Below, piece after piece: positions 21,004 through 29,802 of a stretch of DNA of 64,000 nt. This stretch comes from Pezicula radicicola. Its lineage: Eukaryota > Ascomycota > Leotiomycetes > Helotiales > Dermateaceae. The notes under the pieces are model-generated. The model was not told the origin of the DNA and did no database searches. It was given only the letters and a program-made list of their open reading frames with translations. The DNA is taken from assembly GCA_003008705.1 (NCBI GenBank), contig PDUO01000014.1, positions 346,696 through 410,695 on the forward strand, written 5' to 3'. Position 1 is the stretch's first letter. Each line of letters begins with the position of its first letter. A program made the translations under genes and the position numbers.

Positions 21004-22443
21004 CTCTACGTGTCCGAAAAAAACGTCCGAAATTGGCACAGACCACATCCCCTACTAAATCTCTATATAACTAACTAGACAATTTATAATTAAATAACTA
21101 ACAAATCTAACTAACTAATACTTTGTCATTTGCCCATCTGCTCTTCTACAATCATGAAACCTTTTTGTATAGCTCTTATATAAATTCTGAATCATCTCCT
21201 GGTCTAATTCTTGCTCAAATATACGAGTAAACCTTGCTAAACTACCTGCCTCTGTAGTACAACGTTTAGAATGAAATAACCTCTTAATTGGATGTGCAAG
21301 TGTCTCTAAAATAGAGAAATCTGGAGATACACCAGGTAGTGTAAGGAGAGGTAAACCATGTACCTTTGCCCAAGTAAGTGTAGTCCTACTATTATGTACT
21401 GAGTCTGCATCTTGAACAAGGGTTAAACCCTTATCCTTAAAGTCTTCAAGAAGCTGAGGAAGAATAACCTCTGTATAGACCTTTGTAGTCATCTTTCCAA
21501 CATTATTTGGTACCTTATAGGGAATAACCTTCCGGTAGTTATACCCTACAACTACAAAGACATTTAAGAGCTTAAGGTGGTTCTCTTCTCGAGCCTTAGC
21601 TTTTGTGTCCTTTGTAGTAACCTTCTTCCGGTGTATATTCTGTGGTTTATATCGATAGGTAGGCCCTGCCTTTCTCTTTATATGCTTTGTAACTTGAGGA
21701 CCAATTCCAAAGTGAAATTCGTCACAATATACAGTATCAAACCAATCCTCTGAATGTGGCCTTTCTAGTAGGTTTATATCAATCCAATCCTTTCGTCCAT
21801 CTGCCTGTTCCCTTGTAAGCTCCTTCTCCTCCTCACAGACAGCAGTTATAAGGCCCTCGTCTTGTTTACAGGCTATTCGAATCGGTTTTTGGTTGATAGT
21901 ACGAAGACCAGGAGGCTTGAAATAAGTCGTCTTTGGGAGCTCTACACCTGCAGCTTCTGCAATATCAAGCCAGGACTCGCCCTTATTATCAAGGGGGACT
22001 GAAGAGTCGTCGAGGTAGTCGCTAATTGCAGCTGTTTCAGCTCGTGTAACCCCTCTCTTCCTCCCTCGGGGATCAGGACCAGAATCAGGTTGATTATGAA
22101 GTGTCCTGCCTTGTTTTGAAGCTAGGATTCGGCTCTGTACTCGTGGATCAAGTCCTGTAACTTCCTGAACAATTGATTGTGGAATTGGGATCCCAAGCCT
22201 TTGAGAGAATAATTTGGCATAGAGAACCCCACATCGATGAGGTGTTTTAGCGTGTCCTTCTTCTGGTAGATGGATAAGATCAGGTGGAGGTGTAAAATAG
22301 CGTGCGCGAGATTTACGAGTTCGAATTGGAGGCATATTGATTTGTAGTTGAATTAATACTGAATTGTTGAATGATTTCAGAAAGGAGGTGGTTTAGGGAT
22401 GTGGTCTGTGCCAATTTCGGACGTTTTTTTCGGACACGTAGAG
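21004..22443 (-). mobile_element. Element G: IS630/Tc1-like element with perfect 48-bp TIRs
   Basis: Identical inverted ends of 48 bp start CTCTACGTGTCCGAAAAAAA. They enclose one intact transposase gene (22335-21115). The flanks are GGTGG on both sides (20999-21003 and 22444-22448). Homologous leader DNA in elements A and E has a single copy of this motif (GTGGGTAGTAC, GTAGGAGGTAC), which supports a 5-bp target duplication, not TA. Perfect TIRs and an intact frame imply a recent insertion. Confidence 0.88.
21115..22335 (-). CDS. IS630/Tc1-like DDE transposase of element G
   Basis: A complete 406-codon frame starting MPPIRTRKSRARYF. The catalytic core has the first Asp in YCDEFHFG, the second in LVQDADSVHNS and the Glu in SPDFSILETLAHPIKR, with 34 residues between the last two, the DD34E spacing of Tc1/IS630 enzymes. 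The N-terminal half has a winged-helix-like arrangement (HRCGVLYAKLFSQRLGIP) and a basic GRKRGVTRAE stretch, fit for TIR binding. The gene nearly fills the element, 111 bp from one end and 108 bp from the other. No stop or frameshift is seen, so it is potentially active. DEFHFG and SPDFS differ from canonical Tc1 (SPDLNPIE), so this is a divergent branch. Confidence 0.85.
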   Translation of the reverse strand: MPPIRTRKSRARYFTPPPDLIHLPEEGHAKTPHRCGVLYAKLFSQRLGIPIPQSIVQEVTGLDPRVQSRILASKQGRTLHNQPDSGPDPRGRKRGVTRAETAAISDYLDDSSVPLDNKGESWLDIAEAAGVELPKTTYFKPPGLRTINQKPIRIACKQDEGLITAVCEEEKELTREQADGRKDWIDINLLERPHSEDWFDTVYCDEFHFGIGPQVTKHIKRKAGPTYRYKPQNIHRKKVTTKDTKAKAREENHLKLLNVFVVVGYNYRKVIPYKVPNNVGKMTTKVYTEVILPQLLEDFKDKGLTLVQDADSVHNSRTTLTWAKVHGLPLLTLPGVSPDFSILETLAHPIKRLFHSKRCTTEAGSLARFTRIFEQELDQEMIQNLYKSYTKRFHDCRRADGQMTKY

Positions 22444-22450
22444 GGTGGTA

Positions 22451-23299
22451 CGAAAGGGGGTGGAAGGGTTAGATGCCCACCCCCCCTGTCAGACTACAAT
22501 TCTGCCACTACTTATAGGGTAATAGATTAGTGCTGCTTTATAAAATAGAAGTATATCTTCATTAATATGGAGTCTGGGCTCCCTTCCTAAGTCTAACCTT
22601 CTCAAGTCTTTCAGGAATCGAATCTATATACTTATTAATATAATCAACAGTTATTTCCTTCTCCCAAATATCAAGAAGAGCCTCTTTTAGTTGCTCTATT
22701 GACCAACCCCCATGTGGCCTCCTATTTCGTAAAAGCTGCTTTAAAATCCTCCAAATATTCTCTATTGGATTAAGATCTGGAGAGCAAGGTGGCCAATCCC
22801 TAATAGTTACAATAAAACACTCAACTCGCGCCTTATTACAAAGGCCCTTGTTTCTCTTTGTATCCTTTAATCCGTGTGCTTTATTCCCGTCTTCTACACA
22901 AAAGAAACCTAAGCCCTTCTTATCCTTAAAGATCTCTGCTAAAGGCCCTCGAAGAATCTCTGCCTCATATTTTTGTTGTGTAAGGCCTCCGTCTTCTGCA
23001 ATAAAGTAAAGCTTACTCTTGTAGTTATACCCTATTGCTGCCCAACAAGAGACTGAATCCCGGCCACTTCGGAAGGTAAATTGTACACAATCAAGTCTTC
23101 TTCTCTCTCCTCGTTTTCGTAAGACCTTCTGCCTTCGAAGCATTGCAGTAGAGACTGTTGTTTCATCTGTATAGAAACCCTTGCGCCAATACTCCTTAGG
23201 CCTATCCCAATTAGCCCAAGAAAAGATCCATCTCTTATGTTTATTTATAGCTGAAAGTACAGGCTTGCAATCAGGAAGATGGTAATGATATCCCTTTCG
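22451..23299 (-). mobile_element. Element H: truncated Tc1-like element
   Basis: Ends CGAAAGGG and CCCTTTCG are inverse of each other over 8 bp and are flanked by TA (22449-22450, 23300-23301). The flanks join to sequence collinear with element A's leader (GTGGTAC | CAATCGCCGCAT). Only the C-terminal part of a Tc1 transposase is inside. The short TIR match could be chance, so the right boundary is less sure. Confidence 0.55.
22562..23297 (-). pseudogene. Tc1-like transposase, N-terminal half missing
   Basis: The open frame encodes the catalytic part of a Tc1/mariner enzyme: FYTDETTV with the first Asp, FFCVEDGNKAHGLKD at the second position, and the classic WPPCSPDLNPIENIWRILKQ with the third acidic residue. 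The second catalytic position reads Glu-Asp-Gly-Asn. The DNA-binding N-terminus is absent because the element ends right after codons for VRKGYHYHLPDC. The first Met (23143) lies inside the catalytic domain, so no functional start remains. It differs in sequence from the neighbouring G enzyme, so it is a separate family. Confidence 0.8.
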
Positions 23300-23869
23300 T
23301 ACAACAATCGCCGCATTATAATAAGCGAGGAAATATTTTTACGCCCGTAAATAATGCCGTAATCACAGCCACGCGACTGACGTGAAAGTGTGGCGGAGTG
23401 TGGCGTACTTCTGGAAGTTTCCACACGCAGCCACGTTTCTAATTCTGGACAAGTTGCAACTTCGTCGTTCCAATCCTCATCCCATTTCTATGTAAGGTAC
23501 AAAGGTAATGATTGCTGCGGTCACTAACAAGCTGACAGGCTCACTTATAAGCACACTGATTGAGCAGCTGGTCTGCCGCATCGACAGTGGCCTGCCAGCC
23601 CTGCCGTAGGCCGAGCGTTGTCCTTCATGATACTCTCGAAATCTGACACAATTGAGTAGCCCTTGAGCTTCCCAGGATTCCTTTGGTTTCGATTTATATG
23701 AGGAACAAGATCCACTCGAGCTATCACAGACACAGGGGGGAGAGGTAGGCCATGGGCTAGTGACTTTAGACGAGTTTGTGGCACAGAGTTCTGAGATCAA
23801 TGGCCCAATTGCTGTGACTGAATGTCAAGAACAGTTCCATCAGCAGTATAGTTATTATTGCAAACGTGC

Positions 23870-24712
23870 TCAATCGTCAAAGAAGTCTTTCCCGCCATAC
23901 TTGTTCCCTAGTAGACCCTTTCCACCCTCTTCCACTTTAATAACATTATACTTGTGAGACGCCCCTATCGTACCGCCCTTCCAATTACTACTATACGCAT
24001 CACCGGCTAGACCCTTACCACCGAATGTGATATTCGAGTACTGGTGACCTGCGATTACTTCATTTATCGTTTTTTGAAGCAGGCTATCGACACCTGTGGC
24101 TGCATTCTCGATCAGCTCAAGAGACTGCTTGTCGCCAAACTCTGCTGCTTCTTGTTGGACAAGCGTGGTTTGGGCCTGAGGTGCGGGGAATAGTTTTCCG
24201 ATCTCGTCGATGAGTGAGACGATCTGTTCGAGAAGGTCTTTCAGAGTGGACCTGTGGTAGAGAGCCCAGCTAGCAAGGTTCAAGAATCGACCCTTCTTTT
24301 GACGCTGTATAGCCAAGCCTTTCATCTTGTTATCCAGCACGACCATCTTCAGATCCATATCGCCTGTCGAATACGCTGAGAGATCCTCACCAGCCTTCGC
24401 AGTCAACTTGTACTTCTTGGAGATGCTCTCGGTGTCTGCGAAGAGCACAATGATTTGGAGCAACGCATCCTTTGCAAGTTGGATCTCGGTCGTAGTAGCA
24501 TCTTGCCTGCCTAGTTTAGGATCGTCGTAGATTTTGACAGACTCGCCCCATCGTGTAAGACGGAGTCTCGCGCAGTTGAGAGCAAGCTGACTGGTCTGGA
24601 AATCTCGACCGAAGTGGCGGCCAAACTGGACGTACTCGAAGCAGTCAACACAAGCAGTAAAAGCAGATGCAATGCCGATGGCACCAGCGACAATGCCGAA
24701 CGGCTCCGCCAT
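23870..24712 (-). CDS. HET-S-like protein: HeLo domain plus two HET-s-type amyloid motifs
   Basis: The start is set at 24712 because the protein then begins MAEPFGIVAGAIGIASAF and runs FEYVQFGRHFGRDF...RWGESVKI, the opening of HeLo domains of the HET-S family; the upstream in-frame extension has no such match. Length is 280 residues, close to the 289 of Podospora HET-s. Residues about 1-225 form the HeLo domain, which in HET-S becomes membrane-toxic on activation. The C-terminus carries two amyloid motifs in tandem: one around NITFGGKGLAGDAYSS and one ending LLGNKYGGKDFFDD, very near the HET-s prion domain end. The gene is divergent from an NWD2-like receptor 259 bp away, the same arrangement as het-S/NWD2. 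No stop or frameshift is seen. Predicted role is the executor of amyloid-triggered cell death. Confidence 0.9.
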   Translation of the reverse strand: MAEPFGIVAGAIGIASAFTACVDCFEYVQFGRHFGRDFQTSQLALNCARLRLTRWGESVKIYDDPKLGRQDATTTEIQLAKDALLQIIVLFADTESISKKYKLTAKAGEDLSAYSTGDMDLKMVVLDNKMKGLAIQRQKKGRFLNLASWALYHRSTLKDLLEQIVSLIDEIGKLFPAPQAQTTLVQQEAAEFGDKQSLELIENAATGVDSLLQKTINEVIAGHQYSNITFGGKGLAGDAYSSNWKGGTIGASHKYNVIKVEEGGKGLLGNKYGGKDFFDD

Positions 24713-24971
24713 TGTCAAGGCAATGCGTTGCGAGAGAGAGATTGGATATAGGTAGTTCGTCATTGGAACCTTCAGCTGAGCCTCACAACCCAATGTGCAT
24801 GGTCCGGTTCCTGACCCCGCCAAAACGATCAGCACAATCGATTGTAATGCCGACCGACAACAGCTTTGGCTTCTTACTTCTTGTCCCACCAGCGATAGCG
24901 GCCCCAGTCTGTGCGTTTATCCACTCTTACCGCGCCTGCTACAGTGATATGCGCGGGTGATCTCCTTCTCC
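24713..24971. promoter_or_regulatory. Shared divergent promoter of the HET-S-like and NWD2-like genes
   Basis: 259 bp lie between the two start codons. I see no clear core element, so the assignment rests only on the divergent layout, which would allow co-expression of effector and receptor. Confidence 0.45.
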
Positions 24972-27900
24972 ATGTCAGTTCACGATCTGACCCGCTGGCG
25001 TCAATCGTCGCGTGGCCATGATTACAACAATATTCAAATCAACGAAAAGGCCCACCTCGGAGACACATACAACATCAGTCAGTTGATCATAGATTACTAG
25101 CATTACAGAAAGTTAACAATATTACAGGTCAAGAAAACCCGCTTAGCCTTCTACCGTTCGCAGCAAATGCACTCTTCAATTCGTCCGCCCGCCAACACAA
25201 ATCTCCCTGCCTCCTCAATACACGAGTCGACGTCCTACAAAAGATATCACAATGGGCGGATAGCGAAGACCAGCAATGTCTTTTCTGGTTGAGCGGTATG
25301 GCCGGCACAGGAAAGTCGACGATTGCACACACAGTCGCACGCGAGTGCTTCGAGCAAGGCCGGCTTGCAGCCAGTTTCTTCTTCTCGCGAGGCGGTGGTG
25401 ATGCCGGCAATGCTAGCAAGTTTGTCACGACTGTTGCTATACAGCTTGCGATACACATTCCGCCAGTTGAGCGGCACATTTGGGACACTATCAAAGCTTG
25501 TAGCATAATCGCAAGCCAGTCTCTCGCAGATCAGTGGCGCCAGCTCGTGCTTAGGCCGCTTTTAAAGCTGGAGGGGAATGACACATACCCATCATATGTC
25601 ATGATTATAGATGCCTTGGATGAATGTGAAGATGAAAACGACATACGAGTCATTCTACGACTATTGGCTGAAGCTCGATCGCTGAAGAAAGTCCGGCTGC
25701 GGGTGCTGATCACAAGCAGACCAGAGGTTCCAATCCGAAACGGGTTCTGTAACATATCAGCTAGTGAGCACCATGACTTCATCCTTCACGACATGGAAGC
25801 GGCCATTGTGAACCGTGACATCTTCATCTTTCTAGAGCACCAGATGGGATTAATTGGTCAAGAATGGCGTCTTGGAGCTAGCTGGCCGGGCGAGCAAGCT
25901 CTTAGACGGCTGGTTATAAATGCTAGTGGTCTCTTTATCTGGGCTGCAACAGCGTGTCGGTTTATCCATGAGGGAAGACATCGCGCAGCGAGGAGATTGT
26001 CGATGATGCTCGAGGGCAGCACATTGACTCGAACACCAGAACACCATTTGGACGACGTCTATATAAAAGTCCTCAAAAGCACGATTCACAAAGAGGACCT
26101 GGAGGAAGACAAGGAAGATACCTACTCAATGCTAAAGCTAGTTCTCGGGACCATTGTACTCTTATACTCACCGCTATCTATCAAATCATTATCTGAGCTA
26201 CTCTCACTTCCTGCAGGGGCTATAGAAGGCGGACTTACGGATCTTCATGCCATCCTCAATATTCCACTCAATATTCCAAAGGATACAAGCGGGGCGCTTC
26301 GTTTACATCATCCTTCATTCCGCGACTTCTTGCTCAACAAATATAGGTGCAGTGATTCAAACTTCTGGGTAGATAAGAAGCAAGCGCATCAGGCATTAGC
26401 TGATTGCTGTATACAGCTAATGTCCCAGACACTGAAGAAGGATGTTTGTGAATTATATGCTCCTGGTTATCAAGCCGCCCAAGTTGAGAGCAGTCGTATT
26501 CAGAAATGCCTTCCGCCCGAAGTTCAATATTCATGCCTTTACTGGGTTCAGTATCTGCACAAGAGTGGTTCTTATACTTACGATAACGAGAAAGTTTACC
26601 AGTTTCTGCAGGCTCATTTACTACACTGGCTTGAGGTACTTGGGTGGATGGGCAAGACGTCAGAAGGGATTCAGGCAATATTATCCTTAGAGGCTCACAT
26701 TCCGGTAAGCTATCTGTCTACTATTTGTAGAAGTCTAACTAACTTATTCTTAGGTTAATGAAAGCCCTAATTTGCACGCATTTATCCACGATGCAAAGCT
26801 ATTTACGTTATATAATCGTTCAGCGATTGAACAGGCACCCCTCCAACTGTATTACTCTACTCTTGTCTTTGCGCCAGGAAATAGCATTGTTCGAGGGAAT
26901 TTTAAGGGCTGCATCCCAGATTGGATTCAACTAGAACCAAAAGTGCAAGTACACAGGAACGCGGCATTACTGACGCTCGAGGGCCACACCGGCTGGGTCA
27001 GATCAGTAGCCTTCTCACCCGACGGCAAGCAGGTCGTGTCTGGCTCGGACGATCAGACGGTGCGGCTCTGGGACACGGCCACGGGAGCGGCGCTGCAGAC
27101 GCTCGAGGGCCATACAGACCTAGTCAGGTCCGTCGCCTTCTCCCCCGACGGCAAGCAGGTCGTGTCTGGCTCGGACGATCAGACGGTGCGGCTCTGGGAC
27201 ACGGCCATAGGAGCCGCAGGAGCGGCGCTGCAGACGCTCGAGGGCCACACCGGCTGGGTCAGTTCAGTAGCCTTCTCACCCGACGGCAAGCAGGTCGTGT
27301 CTAGCTCGGACGATCAGACGGTGCGGCTCTGGGACGCGGCCACGGGAGCGGCGCTGCAGACGCTCGAGGGTCACACTGACCTAGTCAGGTCCGTCGCCTT
27401 CTCCCCCGACGGCAAGCAAATCGTGTCTGGCTCTAACGACGGGACGGTCCGACTGTGGGACACTGGTACAAAAGTGGTGCTACAAAAATCGCTCAAGCGC
27501 CGCCCAGCCTCGGTCTATTCAGTGGCCTTCTCGCCCGACGGCAAACAAGTCGTATCTGGCTCAGGAGACAGGAAAATCCGGCTCTGGGAGGTAGTCACGA
27601 AAGCAATACTACAGACTTTCGAGGGCCACTCGGGAACTATCTACTCAGTAGCCTTCTCGCCTAACGGCAAGCAGGTCGTGTCTAGCTCATATGATAAGAC
27701 AATCCGCCTCTGGGATGCCGTCAAAGGAGCAGAGCTACAGAAGCTCGAGGGCCACTCGGAACCAGTTTACTCAGTGGTATTCTCGCTTAATGGCGAGCAG
27801 GTAGTCTCCGGCTCAAAAGACAAGACGATCCGGCTCTGGGACGCCATCACAAGAGCAGCGCTACAAATGTCTGAAAGCCACATAGACTCGGTTCACTCAG

Positions 27901-28742
27901 TGGCCTTCTCGCCTAATGGCAGGCAGGTCGTGTCCGGCTCAGAGGATAAGACGGTCCGGCTCTGGGATGCCGACACAGGAGTAGCGTTCCAAATTCTCGA
28001 GGGCCACTCGGGAACTATCTACTCAGTAGCCTTCTCGCCCAACGGCAAACAAATTGTATCCGGCTCAGGAGATTGGACAATCCGCGTCTGGGATATTGTC
28101 ACAAGAGTCGAGCGACAGCCGCTCAAAGGCCATTTAAGTTCGGTTAGGTCAGTAGCCTTCTCTCCTGACGGCAAGCAAGTTGTCTCCGGATCTGTAGATA
28201 AGACGGTGCGGCTCTGGGATACGGCCACGGGAGCCGCGCTGCGGACGCTCGAGGACCACGCGGATTAGGTCACATCAGTCGCCTTCTCACCCGATAGCAA
28301 GCAAGTCGTCTCCGGATCTCGGGATAGGACGGTGCGGCTCTGGGACGCGGCCACGGGAGCAGTACTACAGACGCTCGAGGGCTACACGGATTGGGTCACA
28401 TCAGTCGCCTTCTTACCCAACAGCAAGCAAGTCGTCTCTGGGTCTCAGGATAAGACGATGCGGCTCTGGGACGCCGTCACGGGCGCGGCACTGTAGACGC
28501 TCGAGGGCCATTCTTCCACGGTCGACTCTGTGGCCTTCTCACCTAACGGCAATCTACTACCTACTTTACGTATATCTGATTATTGGGTAGTAGAAGGTAA
28601 AGCGAATATTCTCTGGCTGTCTCCCGATTACCGATCTACGTGTAAAGCTTTCTGGAATCAAACTGTCGTTTTAGGATATTCATCAGGGAGACTTTCATTT
28701 CTTCAGTTTAGACAAGGGCCGAAGCTTGTAGTACAGAACTAG
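24972..28742 (+). CDS. NWD2-like receptor: amyloid motif - NACHT - WD40 (cargo of element F)
   Basis: The true start is upstream of the long frame. Exon 1 (24972-25077) codes for 35 residues containing HDYNNIQINEKAHLGDTYN, an amyloid-type motif of the kind found at the head of NLRs. A 50-bp intron (25078-25127, GTCAGT...TTACAG, branch TTAAC) joins in frame to exon 2 (25128-26704), with NACHT P-loop GMAGTGKST, IIDALDECE and ITSRPE. A 49-bp intron (26705-26753) leads to the WD40 exon with 12 units plus a partial one, mostly 42 residues each. TAG at 28266-28268 replaces Trp in unit 11 and TAG at 28494-28496 replaces Gln; the conserved tail runs on in frame to 28742. In the known system the receptor's amyloid motif templates the HET-S prion domain; its partner lies next door. 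Confidence 0.88.
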
Positions 28743-29802
28743 TACATAATAGACTTTGTATTGTCTTCGTTATATAATATCTCTTTTTCTTCTTATTGCT
28801 ATTTCATAGAGGGTTCTAGGGGAGTATGTAAGTTTATAAAGTAGACGTTGATAATTGCCAATTAGTTTCTAGAATCTTCTAGATCGTTTTATTCAAGATT
28901 TTGTGTACGATTTTCGTGCCTAGATCGACCACGTCAGGTATTGAAGTCATTACTAAGCTGAATGTGGTATATTGGGCGCCACAGAACCTCCAGCCACTGT
29001 GTAGCCTTTATGCCTAAGGCTTCATAAATGAAATTACAGCGTAAATAATATAGGATATACGGGGCTGTTTCGTACTAACCAAAATTGTCAGCCGAGGTAC
29101 TAATCCGTGTACGAACCTTACCTAAATCTACGCGCCAAAGCAGCTACAAAGCTAATAACAATTTCCTATAAAGAAATAAGGCCTTAGAGCTCGGATAAGA
29201 TCCCTTTATAAAGTATTAGGATAGTATAAGCTTGGTGGTGGAGCTATGGTAAAGGAACTCTATTATACTATAAAAGAGACTCTTTGTAAATCAGGCGTGA
29301 GGGTGACGACGAGAATATAATTTTCTAGGTAGGAGGGATTCACGGTATCTGAGAGTGGCTATGGAACATAACTTATGAAAATTATAGGAGACATTAAAGT
29401 ATGCATAGATTTTAAGATACCTCAAGTCAAAGTACCTATTTTTTTTTCGGCACACCGGTTTTTTCGGCACGCAGGGATGGACGTTATAGCTACTATGGCG
29501 AGCAAACAGTTCTAGGGCCGCCATGCGGTTCGGTACTTCTGATCGACGGAACTAACGATTCTCGGCTAGAAGGGATTGACCCTGCACCTCCGGCGAAGCT
29601 TTGGTAATTTCGCCACCATAATTCCGCTTATATATTCAACAGGCAAGCCTACAGTAGCTTATAGCCCAGCCACGAGGCTACCGCCCAGCTAAGTATACCA
29701 GCCTCAACCCGACATGAAGTATTCACTCTTCGCATCTATACCAACTCGACGGCTCAACTACCGAGAACCCTTCCTCCCGCGATCCTCGAATCTAGTCGAA
29801 CA

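Larger units (their letters stand above)
20637..29484 (+). mobile_element. Element F: TIR element carrying a HET-S-like / NWD2-like gene pair
   Basis: The ends begin ACGTCCGTCCCTACGTGCCG (left) and, inverted, ACGTCCATCCCTGCGTGCCG (right), flanked by TA at 20635-20636 and 29485-29486. Both subterminal regions align with element E in the same orientation. The 5' leader (20637-21003 plus 23302 to about 23510) runs to the former transposase start; the transposase itself is gone. Elements G and H split this leader. Cargo is a divergent pair at 23870-24712 and 24972-28742. F interrupts the left arm of B: sequences on its two sides join into the inverted copy of 33427-33500. Confidence 0.86.
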
